Positions 12,540-25,066 are shown, counted from the first letter of the stretch. The stretch: DNA of 64,000 nt from Loxodes magnus (GCA_946699065.1 CAMPDV010000365.1:62001-126000), one strand, 5' to 3'. Notes: generated from the sequence alone by a model not told the origin. Numbers and translations: made by a program.

Positions 12540-13920
12540 TAAAAAAATAGATTATGCTATAGTAAAAATTTCTATCAAGGGCTCAATTACCGCCACTCGG
12601 TAACGGAAAAAGATTGTCTGCTTATTCCATAAAATACTTTCAGGTATAATTATTTATTCAATCACCAAAGGTGAAACTCCATTAATTAGTAAAATTTAAT
12701 AAAAGTTTCAGAATATTTATATATTTCCGATTGACTTTCTGATGTTTTTAGAAGTAATAAAGAAATTTTTGTATTTGATTGATGCATTTAGTTCTTAGTT
12801 AGACCTCTTGTAGATTGTATTATTAATATCAGCATTAATTTTATTTTTAATATTTAATTAATTAATTACAATATTTATTTATTTTACTTCTCTATAAACT
12901 GTTAAGTCTTATTTATATATTTTTCCTATATTTTTCAGTGATAAATTTTAAATTATGAATTTAGATATAAAGTTTAGATATATGCTTCAGAAAATTACAA
13001 AAATATCATCTTTTTGTCTTTAGGAGTATCTTTTTCTGAATTTAATTCCTCTTTTTTTATCTTATTACTCCTATATCCTTATAAATCGATTAAAGCAACA
13101 TTTTTTGCTTCTTCTTTCCTATTTATTCTCTATTACGTTTTTTTTCTGAGTATAATTAAAAAAATGTATAGCTAAAGTCTTAATATAAATTATAAATTTT
13201 TTGTTAATAATAAAAAACTAAAATTAATGAATAGAATTTTAGTTTAATGCTTTAAATGAAAAATGCCAATATTTTACTTTTTATTAAACTTATTTAGAAA
13301 GGATAGTGTAGAAATTTTAAACTTGGATATATATTTTAAGTTAGAAAAAAAAGATGCTCAATAAAAGAAATCCATTATCAAATAATTTGATTTATTTCTA
13401 GTTTGTAATTCTTAGTTTATATTTCTTAATTTATTTCTATTTTTCTCATTTAAAGGTTTTTAAATAATTTTTTTACTTTTTCTATTATTTTTCTTTTTTA
13501 CTTTAGAATTATTTATTTCAAAGAACCTGTATTATAAATTTATATTTCCTCAAAATAATTATATATCCCTATAATCTGAATTTTATAAATAAATCTATCA
13601 TTTTTTTCAAATAATCATACAATAGGCTTTTTAAATTTCCTCTTTAATTTAATGCTAGTATTTTTCTAAAATGAAATCCTAATATAACAGATTTAATTTA
13701 TCTTAAAAACATCAATTTCCAAAACAATTATTAACTTACAATTTGATTTTTTTTTAATTTTAATGCTAAAATTTAATATAATAAATAGATAAGATAATTT
13801 ACTTAGTAAATCCTCAAGCTATTTTAGAAGTATTGATATGAAATATGATGCTTAATTAAAATTGCTTTAATATATTTATTTAATTTAATATTTTAATAAA
13901 TTCTAAAATTTTGAAGAAGA
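12540..13920. other. AT-rich spacer
   Basis: No gene seen. A small perfect hairpin (TTACCG-CCACT-CGGTAA, 12587-12603) is the only structured sequence. Confidence 0.5.
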
Positions 13921-13922
13921 AA

Positions 13923-15107
13923 TCAATCATGCTTTTGATAGAAAAGCATATAAGCATTTGAACATTTAGCATTATTACATCTTCCTACATAAGAATCATT
14001 GAACTCATACCATTCTCCGTCTACTTTCGCGTAAGCATAATAATGTCCACCTTCTACTGATCCAGAATGAATATTCACTGCATATAAATCATAAACTGTC
14101 GATTCTTAGTACTATTCTGGTAAAAATTCTTACAAATTCAATTCTAATGGATAATCAATACTCATATTATTTTTTATGACGTTATAGCCATTTTATATGA
14201 ATCTCTTTATATAAACAATGAATATTTCAGGAACCTTATATAAGTTAATACTTTTCGTTCCATTTACGTGATTTTTGCATTTTTCACAATAAAACTGGTT
14301 CATTCCTTCTAAATGTTCTTCTTCCTATAAAAATTTGAAACAATCTTCAAGATTTACTTGTTTTGAAGTATTTTTTCTTTCTTGTGATTTGGGAATTTCT
14401 GGACAGAACATTTAAAAAGGATCAAAAGTTACTTAAGTTTACTAGCATTCATCACATTTAATGGTTTATTTTAATTATCCATGCATTAGATCTACTATAA
14501 AAGATTTATTTCTTCTTTAATGTTTATCCCAACATTCCTAAGAAACTATTTCATCTGTTCTACCTCCACTAGGTATTCCTTTAATATAAGGTTTTTCTAT
14601 TATTTAATTTAGATCTTCGTGTATAGCATCAAGTAAGAAGTTGATAAACTGTTGAGAATCATGTTGTCTTCCTGAAGTAAACAATGGAGCGTATTGTATT
14701 AACTTTTATCTAAAAGTTGAAGGACTAAAAGATCCTGTATTGTTCGATATTTCGTTTACAATGTTAGCGAATTCTCTTGTCATAACACCTCCAGTTCCAA
14801 ATTTATTATTTGTATTAAGATTTTATTTTCAACCTTCATTAAGAAAATGCTTGACTAGAGGATAAGTATGTAATAGACATTACAATCCAGAATTCATCCA
14901 ACAGGTATTTCCTAGGTTATTAAATCCAATTTTTCACATTGATACTTTATCATTCCTTTTTTCTCTTAGCAGAGGCTCGCTTTTTTTTTATTATTTAAAA
15001 ATATTACTTGTCTTTTAAAGATTACTCTTGCTTCTTTCTTAAGCTTCATTAGCATTGCTTCTTCTATTAAAAATTCATCCGCAACATTTAGATATTATTG
15101 ATCCCAT
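13923..15107 (-). CDS. Ubiquitin-specific protease, paralog C, with MG...CC N-terminus
   Basis: Complete 394-codon frame from ATG 15107 to TGA 13925-13923. The N-terminus MGSIISKCCG fits an N-myristoylation signal (Gly2, Ser at 5-6) with palmitoylatable cysteines, so membrane anchoring is likely. The USP domain has Cys box GFNNLGNTCWMNSG, Gln box GRQHDSQQF, CDEC and CEKC thumb pairs, and His box GGHYYAYAKVDGEWYEFNDS. It ends FYQKHD then TGA. Trp in NEGWKQN is TGA, at a position where B has TGG. It lacks the central insert of D-F. It should be catalytically competent. Confidence 0.92.
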
Positions 15108-15109
15108 TA

Positions 15110-17630
15110 ATATAAAAATTTTAAAACTTTCAAAAGTATACCAAAATATTATCCTATAAAATAAATATTTTTTTATTTATTAAAGCATAAATATCTTTTT
15201 AACTGCTATTTTTAGAATATTTGCATACTAATAATATTTTCATTTTACTTTAATTTAGTTACAAATAGTCTATTTTATTTATGCTACTAACCTTTATTTT
15301 TTAACTAGATAATCTTTGTTTGTTTTGTTGAGATTGTATTTCTGAGAGTTATAAAAAAGAGATTCTAAAAAAATCAATTTAAGATTGAAGAGTTATGAAA
15401 GAAATCTTCAAATTTATAGATAATATCAGACTGAATTTTAGAAACAATTAAAAATATTAAAGAAGGGATTTTTTAATCTCAGGAATTAAATCAGCAGAAT
15501 TAAGCTAAAAAATGTAAAAAAAAAGGAAATTTTAAGTTAAAATTGGGAATTTAAGAATTTGAAAAATAATAATAAAATGAATCTAGGAAATAGATAATAT
15601 AAAAAGAAAAGAAATTGAATTTTTAAATATTATAGATTCATTAGGAGGGATTTCTTTAATTGGTTCGACTATGTATTTAGTCAAGAACTGTGAAATGCTC
15701 TTAAATTGAAGGGAAAAAATCAAGAATTATGAAGAACAGTATCAAGATTCTTTAATGAATAATGATATATAGAAGATGTTTGTATCTCACTAGGCATTCT
15801 ATTAATTATTGTAATGAAAAGCAATAAAAAGTATTTAGGAGCAGGTTATATATAAAAAAGATGTGAGCAAGAGGACATCAAGCATTCTTTGGCTTTTTTA
15901 TCTTAATAATAATTTTAACGATATTTTACAGCTTATTTAAATAAAATAGTATACTAAAATTTTTATTGTAAAAATATTAAAAAGAAAGAAGACAAGAAGA
16001 TTTTTATCAGTTTAAACCCTTTAAAAAATTTTAAGCTATTTTATTATAATTTCTGCAAGTATATTATAAATTTTTTTATTGCATTTATTGAAAAAGGTTA
16101 AGATATGGCATCTTAAAAGAAATTTTAAATTTATTTTACTAATGTTTCGGAATTTTTATTATTAAATATTGTTAAATGCCTTGAAATTAATTCTAGAAGT
16201 TATAGGGAAATGGTTTAATAAGTCTAGTTTTTTTTTAAGCTTTAGCATACTTTCCAAACCTCGAAATTAAAATGATTTTGGACCTTCTTTCCAGCGCTAC
16301 AAATAATTAATATTTAGCATATATAAATTTATCCTGATATTAACTATAAAATATCTTAATTGCTCATTTAAAAATACTTGATTACTTATCATTAAACTAA
16401 ATTTATTTACCTCAATAAAAATTGATTACTATATAAATATTCGATCAGATAAAAATTAAAATTAAAGCTTTAAAAAGTATTTAAATCATTCCTTTTTGCT
16501 ATTTTAATTTTCTTGTTTTATATTAAAAAGAGTATTATACATTTTTTTATTAATAAAGAAATGGTTTTTTTAATTTTAAAAATAGTTTTTAATTTAAGTT
16601 ATACTTGAAGTTTAATATAATCAATTTGATTATATCTATTAATAACTTATTAATTCTTTAAAATATTTTAATTCTTTTTAAAAATTAAAAATTAAAAATA
16701 TGATTATTTTAATTCTAACTATTACTTTTTTTCTTCTTCTATTCAAATATTATTTTAACTTCATTTAATTTATAAAATTCGCACTCTTTTTCTTTAATCT
16801 TACTTTTGTTTAGGTATTTGAGGATTTTTTTTTTGCAAATGCAAATTTGTTATCTTCCTCTCAAAAATGATAAAGTTATTATTTTACTTATTTTTATATT
16901 AAAAATTTTCATATTAATTGAAGTGAAATTCAAATAAATAATTGGACTATTCGAAGAGCTGTAGATATTTTTTTTTACCAAAGTTGAAAATATTTATAAA
17001 ATATGAATATACTATTTGCTCAAATTTAAGTTAAATTTTGTTAACTGTTTATTTTTTCGTATTGCAACTATTTTTGTTTTCTTTTTTAAAAATAAAAATA
17101 AATACTTTTTTAAATTATTTTTTTATCACTCTATAATTAATCTTTAATATTAAATTTTTCTATTCACTACATTTCTTAATTACTCTTACTTTAAATGCCT
17201 TAATCTTAATTTATTTAAATTTTGTAATTAAGTAAAAGCTAAAATTTGTATTATTTCTAGTTTATTTTAATATCAAAAGTTAAAGATAAATTAAGATATT
17301 AATTTTTTTTATTTAGTAAAAGAAAGTTGGGATATCTATAATTTTCTCTTTTTTTCAAAGCTTGTAAAAAGGATTATTAAGTCTTCTCAAGTGGATATAC
17401 TTTTTTATATTAATAGGTTATAAAAAGGAGAAAGTATAAAGTAGATATTTTTATTCTATTAACTTTTGAGACAATTTTTCTTTTTTAATCATTTTCTTGT
17501 TTTCCTTTTCTCTTTTTTTAGGTTTATAAAAAAACTTAGAGTCATTTATCGTCTTAACTTATTTTCTCTTTTTTTATCATTTATAAAATATATATAATAA
17601 AATGGATATTGGCAATTTTCAGATTAATTA
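15110..17630. other. AT-rich region without recognised gene
   Basis: Long AT-rich stretch with poly-A/T runs. Reading frames are open only because the code has almost no stops. No motif, repeat or RNA recognised. Confidence 0.45.
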
Positions 17631-17639
17631 GAAGGTAAT

Positions 17640-18010
17640 CTGATGTAGTATAAACCACAATGCAAGTAATCTCGCACTAGATGCAACCACAGAGAAAGGT
17701 AAACAAGCTCGGAAATGACAAATCTAACTTTACTGAGGATTCTCGCTATCAGTATGAATATTTATCTGACGGGCCTACTAATGACTTAATTACTAATTCT
17801 TATCGAATCTTATTTGAGAAGACTGAAGTATTTGGTTCAAGATTAGAGAATGAATTTAAATAAGCTGATTCCCCTTTTGGAGAATCTGACATGAATCATT
17901 GGACAGTTATAAGGTCAACAAGAAGTATAAGAGCACTTTTTCTTAATATTAAATATTAATATTAATATTTAAAGAGCTGAACGTCAACGAGGTACTATGC
18001 GCTCTATAAT
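17640..18010 (+). CDS. Short family D, copy 1, ending in the 3' stem-loop
   Basis: A GC-richer island with a frame starting MQPQRKVNKLGNDKSNF and containing PFGESDMNHW. The homologous region at 24.0-24.35 kb (minus) has FGEADVTHK in the same register. A shared stretch near the 5' side (TCTCGCACTAGATGC) also links the two. The body is followed directly by the conserved stem-loop at 17971-18010. Function unknown; it could be a very short gene or part of a small mobile repeat. Confidence 0.35.
17971..18010 (+). repeat. Conserved 3' stem-loop (copy 1)
   Basis: AAAGAGCTGAACGTC-AACGA-GGTACTATGCGCTCT: outer AGAG/CTCT stem, AACGA loop. One of eight copies in the window; it follows family D. Confidence 0.75.
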
Positions 18011-18859
18011 AATATTTATCTAAATACTTTTTTCTAAATTTCCTTGTTTTTGGTTAACATTGATATAGCTTAAACCCATTCTTCAATTCATTTCTATTAA
18101 TTCTATATATTCAATATATCATTTTAATCTTGCTTTTAAATGCTCTTTATACTTTCTTTTTTATTCTTTCATTAGATTTACTCTATAATTTTCAATATTT
18201 TTTCATTGCTAACTTTCAGAGTTATCTATTACTTCCACAGAAATAGCATGATTTGTGTTAGCGGTACTGGTTCTTGAGAAGAAAGATAGTGAAAATGGAG
18301 GGACGCTATTACTCTAGTTACATAGTATTTTGAATGATGGAAGTTTGGTGATAATCTCTCTTGCTCTTAGAGGATTTTTGTTTTTTTTCCGTTATTCAAT
18401 CGTGCTACTATGCTCTTGAGGTATTCTATTAGCTGTTTAGAAACCCACTCGCACGTTGAACAGATACTACTCAAGTTTATTCCCGAGTATTCAATTTGGT
18501 GTCATTTCTCATAAGAATTTCATTATTTACTTTAGTTCCACTTCCTCAAGTCGTATTTCAACAACCTTCATAGCTAATTCAACTGTTGCAGAATCCAAGT
18601 TATCAGTGTAACTTTCTGTTTGGATAAGGGAAAGAGATTTTCTCGATTTTTTTGACCTCTTTACGTTTTCCTTTCTTTCTTTTGCTCAGATTATCTTACT
18701 GTAGAAAACCTTAATTTCAGTCTGGCATCTTTTTTATTCCTATTTTTTTAGTTTAAATTTATTTCTTACATTTCTGATTTACTGTTAATTTCCTTTTTAT
18801 TAATTGTTATCTTGTTGTAACTTTACTGCAGTTTATAATAAAAACTTACTTTTTTTCAT
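17984..18859 (-). CDS. Unrecognised protein, member of the duplicated pair (copy 2)
   Basis: Homologous to 10.6-11.2 kb (see there for codon-level evidence). It includes ICSTCEW and YYVTRVIASLHF in the frame best supported by synonymous changes. Further 3' it has KESIKSIQKQDQND and IQNQ, related to the coil of the 6.5-8.0 kb gene. A frame from ATG 18859 runs 292 codons to TGA 17986-17984, and a different frame is favoured by the pairwise comparison, so the exact model is unsettled. Its 3' end overlaps family D and the stem-loop on the other strand. Confidence 0.4.
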
Positions 18860-19269
18860 TTATCTCATTGATTTAATTTTTAAGGTTTGATTCTCCGAGA
18901 GCAACTTATATATCTCCTTTTAGTAGCTAATGTATAAAGTTGCTTAGCTTTATCCTTTAGAAAAGGTATAATCCATTTAAATCTAATATATATTAATTTA
19001 ATAAAGAAAAGTTGTAGGTAAACATCTAAAGTGATATATTATTTGCTACCTACCCTTATTTCTAACTTTTTAAACAAGTTGTTCTTTTTATTTTTGCCAA
19101 ATTATTATAGAATTTGTGATAATCCAGTGCAAAAAATGAATCTTTTTTAATTATTTCTCTTCATTCTAAAGATTTAACCAATTATTTAAGAATATTTACT
19201 TTAGTTAGAATTTTATTTTGCTCAATCTAAGTTATATGCACTTTTCAAACACGATACATCTTATATTAC

Positions 19270-20073
19270 TATATTATTGAATAAATGTTAAGAATTTTTG
19301 AACTTGCTGGGGTTCCTACCAGTTTCACTCTGTCATTTTTTTACATGGATGTATACCATGACCTTTTTAATAAGTTGCAGATTTGCTCTAATTTCAGGAG
19401 GTCTTGCAAGGAGTTTTTATCTATACCTGTTTTCGTTATTCATAGTTTATTAAGTTGACTTCAAGTTTTTTGATGCTCTTTTTCATTTAATTTTTTCCAT
19501 TATTGACAGTTTCTTAGTAGATGCAAACTTGATTGACAGTACTTGCAGTATTTTTTTTAATTATAGTTAATTTTTATTTATGTTAGCAATCTTTTCTATT
19601 TTTTCAAGTCTTTTAATTAAGTTATTTTCAAATTTTTTTTATGGGTTTAATTCTTTTTCACATGAAAGTGGCTATTTTTCTACTTCCATCTTTTAAGAAT
19701 ATTTAAAGTTTAATAAGGATTACTTTCAGAGTTGCTCTTCCGTTACTAAATGCTTTCGATAAGTTAATTTTTAATGTTTTATGTTCACTTTTTATTCTTC
19801 TATAAAATTTGTTAACTCCCTTATTTATAAATTTTAATTGTAAATTTTTTCTTCGTATTTCAATATCTGTGCTTACATTGCCTCAATCTTGACTTTTAGA
19901 TCTCCCTGGATCTGTATTTTATGTTTTTATTAGGTTTATTTTATCTATCATAGTTTTGCCTTGGGAAGATGAACTTTACTCTGATTCCTACCTTTTCTAT
20001 TTGCGTAACTCTTGCGTTGCCTTTTTTTAGCTTTTCTTATTTAATTTTTAGAAAGGCGAATGTTTTACTTCAT
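19270..20073 (-). CDS. Coiled-coil/zinc-knuckle family, copy 1
   Basis: Starts at ATG 20073 (MKQNIRLSKNQ). A coiled-coil N-terminal half contains TEEQLW.QS..NFKY.QKM, shared with the 44 kb copy, both with Trp written TGA. The 3' half has a perfect CX2CX4HX4C zinc knuckle (CKYCQSSLHLLRNC) and a C-terminal KLVGTP motif. Zinc knuckles bind nucleic acid in many families, including mobile-element proteins, so the role is open. More than one reading frame is needed to cover all conserved parts, so it is probably degraded. Confidence 0.5.
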
Positions 20074-20228
20074 CTTTTTTTTAACAGGAGACATGTTTAA
20101 CTAGTAAATCCTTTTAATTGGTCTAATAATATGAGTATCAATTTTGAATAGTTAACTATCTTTGCATCTTTTTAATCCTATAAATTAACAAAATCTATAC
20201 TTAATATTTAAAGCATGAGGTGCTTAGA

Positions 20229-20819
20229 ATGACTACCTTCAAACCTCAAATAAACAGATAAAAAGGAGGAAAAAATAAACTGGAAAGTTTTTCACTTTAT
20301 TTGGATAAGTCCCTTTGAAAAAAATACCTCAGAAAGAGGTTAAGATTTTCTACTCTGAAATTCTGTGATTTTTGTGACTCAGCATTTGAGTAAGGAGCAA
20401 CTAGTTAATATATTTGCTGGACTTATAAGAATAAATAAAATATTTGAAAAGGAATCATCAAAATTTAGGTAACACTTCATAAGTAAAAGAGTTTTACTCT
20501 AATTTTGTTATAAGAGAGAGCAATAAATTACTTCTTGAGCATACAATATCCAGATCAGCTCTCTTATAACCCTTTTGTAATATAATGTAAAGATAGAACA
20601 AATATAGCAATGGCTGAAAAAAGTAAGTTATATCTTAAAATTAAATAGTTAATATATAGAAAATTGAGAAAAAACTAAAAAGATTAGCAAAGAAATAACA
20701 CCTTTGGTGCGATCATATAAACATCTTAGCAAAAATTAATAAAACTAAGTGATGATATTAGAACAAAGAAAGGAAAAAAAACAAAAAGATAAAAAGGGCT
20801 AACTGAAAAAATAATTTGA
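20229..20819 (+). CDS. Possible small protein, 196 aa
   Basis: ATG 20229 to TGA 20817-20819 is in frame, starting MTTFKPQINRQKGGK and containing CDFCDSAF (a CX2C). Two internal TGA are read as Trp. It lies just upstream of the tRNA gene. No family recognised; the ORF alone is weak evidence under this code. Confidence 0.35.
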
Positions 20820-20824
20820 TGAGA

Positions 20825-21670
20825 TTAGAAATATAATTTTACTATGATAGAATACGATTCTATAGTGAAAAAATCCTTATATAGCTCCGTTTTTTATTGT
20901 AATTAATCTTTTAAGGTAACCATTTATCATAAATTTACTCCTAAAGTTTTATTTTTCGCTAGTTTAATGATTTTCTAATTTTAAGTCCATATTAAAGGCA
21001 TATTTTAAGTAACTTAGTTTATTAACAATAAAAGATTTATTTACATATCTTTCATAAATTTTCTAATTGAAGCGTTAATTTCTTCTTTATCGAAAATTGA
21101 ATGCTTATCAAAATTTTGATTCCCTCAATTTTCAATAAACTATCGTTGCTAGTTAGAATTAAAATTCGTTTGATTATGAATTCTTATAATTATTAGGTTA
21201 GCTGCTCTTTAACCATGTCTTAGGGATTTCATTTTAAACCATTTTCTTTTTTTTCAATTTTTAAAATAAGTGAAGACAACAATTATAAGATTTGCTTCTG
21301 GTATGTCATGAAGACTTTCTAACTATAATATCTATTTAAGGTAAAAGCTCTCTAATTAGTAAATTTGTCTTTCTTTGGTTAAGTAAATAACGTGGTAAGA
21401 AAGCCTGGAATTTTATAATACTGTTTTAACTAATTTTATAAGTAAAGCGTAGTTTCCTTATTTCAATGATTTAAGTTACTAATAAATTGATTCTAATACT
21501 AAAGTCTGTTTTGGCCAACTTGCTAGAACCATCAAGATAATAAGGCTATATTTAAGTCAAATTAAAGGACTCAGATCATAAATAAATTACTTATAAAAGA
21601 CGAATTCATATAAAAAAGATTAAGCTAGAAAAGCTATTTATATATATATTGATTTTAGTAGTTACTAAAT
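20825..21670. other. AT-rich spacer before the tRNA gene
   Basis: No gene, RNA or repeat seen. Confidence 0.4.
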
Positions 21671-21674
21671 AAAA

Positions 21675-21746
21675 TGCCTCATGGTGTAACGGTTAGCACT
21701 TTGGACTTTAAATCCAGCAATCCGAGTTCGATTCTATGTGAGGCAA
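21675..21746 (+). tRNA. tRNA-Gln (anticodon UUA, reads UAA)
   Basis: Folds as a 72-nt tRNA: 7-bp acceptor (TGCCTCA/TGAGGCA), D-stem GTGT/GCAC, anticodon stem TTGGA/TCCAG with loop CTTTAAA (anticodon TTA), and T-loop TTCGATT. A Pol III TTTT terminator follows at 21747. Sequence through the D and anticodon arms matches the usual eukaryotic tRNA-Gln pattern, so it should insert Gln at UAA. Odd points: two mismatches in the T-stem (CCGAG against CTATG) and a U1-A72 first pair, so this copy may be functional but divergent, or a pseudogene. Confidence 0.9.
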
Positions 21747-21749
21747 TTT

Positions 21750-22140
21750 TATATCTTTTTCATTAATTTTTTTAAATGAAAATTACAAAAAAGAATAGTA
21801 ACAGAATCTTTAGCCTTGATTTAATAGCTAGTTTTTACAAAATAATTTAGATAAATATTAATTAAGAAAAGTAGATTAGGAATACTAAATAAAATATACC
21901 ACAACAGTAAAAATTATAAGCTTCAATTCCTTTCTAAGATATTTGATCTTAGTAATAGATTAAATTATCTCAGTCTTTAGAATATCTCCATAAAATGTTG
22001 ATAGATTAAGATAAAAAAGGGAAAATAGTTAAAAAAGGAATTTAGCTAACTCTGCAAATTTAAAATAAACCAACCACTTTAAAATAAAATAAAATAAAAG
22101 AAAATTAGGTTTTAAATGATTTATAAATAAATAAATTCGA
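21750..22140. other. AT-rich spacer after the tRNA gene
   Basis: No gene or repeat recognised. Confidence 0.4.
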
Positions 22141-22180
22141 TTATAGAGCGCGTAGCACTCTCGTTGGTGCTCAGCTCTTT
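22141..22180 (-). repeat. Conserved 3' stem-loop (copy 2)
   Basis: Minus-strand copy, GAGC/GCTC outer stem, GCAC/GTGC inner stem and AACGA loop with one extra A. It terminates the family A member that lies at higher coordinates. Confidence 0.8.
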
Positions 22181-22475
22181 AAATTAATTTTATTTAATGT
22201 CAAAAAATATTTTATTGGTCTCTCTATCTTGTTTTCTCTTCCTGCGGTACATCCTTGTAATTTTTCCTTCCAAAGCATAGGGGGATATGTGATTACGGGT
22301 ACATTTCCTCGACCTATGATGAAGATTTCCTCCTGGTATTCAGAGTAATCCAGCTTGTCGCATCTTCCTTCTCTTGTTATTGATTTCTCTTCTGTCGATT
22401 TATCCTCCGTCTGCGCTCATTTTTTGTTGTCTTGCTGGGCCTCCAAGCAGCATCCGAACAACCTATTTAAATTAT
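22181..22475 (-). CDS. Short family A, copy at 22.3 kb
   Basis: GC-rich island. The minus-strand frame reads CLEAQQDNKKWAQTEDKSTE then YQEEIFIIGRGNVPVITYPP and MLWKEKLQGC. The copies at 46.8 and 55.0 kb share this frame with FIRGWGNQVPIID; the length differences between 22.3 and 46.8 kb are whole codons, which supports coding. Function and start unknown. Confidence 0.45.
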
Positions 22476-23201
22476 ATAGTAAAACTATCAAATTTTATGA
22501 GTGTTTAATTATTTTTCTTAGGTCAAAATTTTATTTTTGCTTATTTCTCCTTATAAATATTAGCTTATGCAAATATTTAATGTAAATGTAAAATTTATTT
22601 CTTATTATACTTATATATTAATATTTTTATGTCGCTTATTTCTTAGAGAATTCACAATCATAGTAAATTCTCTATTAAGGTTTATATTATATTCTTTATA
22701 ACTTTCTTAATCGAGAATTAAACCTTATTTAAATGAAACTTACTCACTTATAACCTGTAATTCGAATACCTTCATGATTGAATATTCAAGGAACTCTTTT
22801 TTTGGTTTTAATTTCAAATCGTTTTCTCCAATTTTCCTTTCTCTTTTTCTTAGTAATTTCTATTATATATAATAAAATATAATATTGAAAACAGTTTAAT
22901 TTTTTAATTAATAAATATTTTTTTAATCTTAAGTTAATTTATCTTCCTCTACTTTTTTATTTCTTTTTCATTTAGACTGTAAGTCTAATACAGATTGTAA
23001 AATTTAATATATTTTTTAGTTTTTAATTCGAATTTTTATTTTAATAGAATACAAAAAAATAAATATTTCTTATTAAGTTTTATCTGCATTATTAGTATCA
23101 AGCTTTTATTAAAATTTTATTACATTTATTAACTTTTATTGATTTTGTTTTTTATTAGTTTTATTATTGCTTCATGTTATTGTACCAGATATCTATTATT
23201 C

Positions 23202-23849
23202 TCATGTATATTTCAAGAATTCTTTCTTTATTTTTTATCTCTAAATTATCTTAAAATTTAATTAGTTCTTAAGAGGTCATTTATCCTGCTAAAATTTTAT
23301 AGGCTCCTGATATTGTCATTTGAATATACTCGAATTGTATAGAATCTTTATTTTAAACTTTATAAAAATAGGGTAAAATGGATTTTTAAAGTCTTCGTAG
23401 TTGGCCATTTTATCTTTTCTGTCAGTTTGTCTCTTTTAATCTGGCTGAAAATCCTACTAGACTTGGATAGGTGATGTAATACTAAGCTAGTATAGCTTCT
23501 TCTAAAAAATTGAATAATTATTTACATCTGGTGGAACTGATTGTTTCTGTTAAAAGGAAAATGGTAGTACCTGTATTTGTAATTATATTTTACTAATCCT
23601 CTATTCCAATTAAATTTGGATCTAAAGAGTATGATTTTTGCTGCCTTTAGCCCTATCTCAATTTAAGTTTGCATGACATCTTTTTAACTCTGAATTTCTT
23701 GTGCTAATGATCGTCGTACCATTGTTATTCGTTTTATTTTCTTCCATAATATGGATACCCATTCTTTTTATTCAGTGGATTTACTTTTCAAACACATTCC
23801 CTTCAAGTTCTTTGATATAATCAAGGCCCTCTTTAAGTTTAAGAAGCAT
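23202..23849 (-). CDS. Unrecognised protein, at least 215 aa
   Basis: In-frame from ATG 23849 (MLLKLKEGLDYIKELEGN) to TGA 23204-23202. Balanced composition with acidic and Gln-rich parts (IMEENKTNNNGTTII; QDFQPDQKRQTDRKDKM) suggests real protein. The frame stays open upstream of the chosen ATG. No family recognised. Confidence 0.45.
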
Positions 23850-24004
23850 AATCAGACAATTCAAAATCTTGCTCTTACCATTCTTTTTTATACTTTAAAT
23901 ATCTAATTTTTAGATAAAAATTTATTTATTTAAAGCTTAGTAAACTTAGCATAATTTAAGCAACATAAAAGCTCATAGTTTTATTTAGAATATAAATAAA
24001 TATT

Positions 24005-24044
24005 ATTAAAGAGTACGCAGTACCTCGTTGGCTCGCATCTCTTT
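24005..24044 (-). repeat. Conserved 3' stem-loop (copy 3)
   Basis: Divergent copy keeping the AACGA loop, with a longer outer stem (AAAGAG/CTCTTT). Confidence 0.7.
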
Positions 24045-24345
24045 CAGTATTAATATTAAAAAAGTGTTCTCATATTCATGTTGATATCCAGACATCTTAT
24101 GAGTCACGTCAGCTTCTCCAAATAGTAAACCTATTTATTAAAAATTATTCTTGATTCTTGAACCAAATGCTCCAATCTTTTTGAATAAGATCTAAGCAAG
24201 TTTTAGTAATTAAAAGAATATTAGATAACCTGTCAGTCGAATGTTCATATTGCTTGAGAAACCTCGGGCAAGTTAGGCTTGTCTCTTCCAAGCTTGACCA
24301 CCCTTCCCCATAGAGGCATCTAGTGCGAGATTAACCTGAAAGAAA
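24005..24345 (-). CDS. Short family D, copy 2, with stem-loop
   Basis: Reverse-strand homolog of 17.64-18.01 kb, including FGEADVTH and the shared TCTCGCACTAGATGC start. It ends in stem-loop copy 3 (24005-24044, AACGA loop, extended AAAGAG/CTCTTT stem). Frames differ between the copies outside the FGE motif, so this may be a relic. Confidence 0.35.
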
Positions 24346-24600
24346 AAGACATTTTACTAGATTACCTACTAGTTCTCCTAATCGTTAACTACATCCTTAT
24401 TTTTTTTATAATATAATCTAATCTAATTTGATTTCATTTATTTTGCAAAAGCAGACGAATAGAAAAAAAAAGTTAAAATAACTTTAAAAAAATTACTTAT
24501 TGATGCTTTATGGTACGATTTCAGTATATCTGCTTTTAAGTATTTTAAAACTTTATAATTTTAGAAGAAGAAATCTCTTTAATAAAAATGCTAATGAAAT

Positions 24601-24628
24601 GAAGTTACTGATATAAATCAGTTACTTC
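24601..24628. repeat. Inverted repeat, copy 1 of 2
   Basis: GAAGTTACTGAT and ATCAGTTACTTC form a 12-bp hairpin with one mismatch. A second copy with similar flanks (AGAAGAAG...TTTAATAAAAA before, TTTTAATTAT after) is at 39756-39783. Confidence 0.7.
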
Positions 24629-25066
24629 ATTTTAATTATTTTCATAAATTTCAAGCTCGTTTTTACATCTTCCTATTCTTCCCCGTAGTTTCTTGTACTT
24701 TCTTATTGTTCTTCTTCTTTATACTCCAATTAAATTATTCTTATCTTCTATTAAATATTTTCTAATTAAGTAATATTAATGATATCATAAAACTAGGATT
24801 TAAATATAACAAATAGTTGCTTAATAATTTAAAATACTGCTATTTTTATTTAAACTTATTCATTGCTAAAAATAACCCTTTTATGTTCCTTTTTTCTCTT
24901 ATAATAATATTTTAAATTTTTAAGTCGGCTAATAGTTAATAAATTATTAATGAGTAGTTTGGATTTAAGCAGATAAAGCTATTTCATTAAAACTATTTTC
25001 TTAAGGAAATTACTTAAAAAATAAAATTTTACCTAAATCGGTCAGATTTTTTCAAGGATTTCATTG

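Noticed and set aside
18230-18260. CX2CG zinc knuckle (CYFCG) in the 10.6 and 18.2 kb pair
   Set aside because: In the 18.2 kb copy it lies outside the frame supported by synonymous changes, and the His and last Cys are missing.
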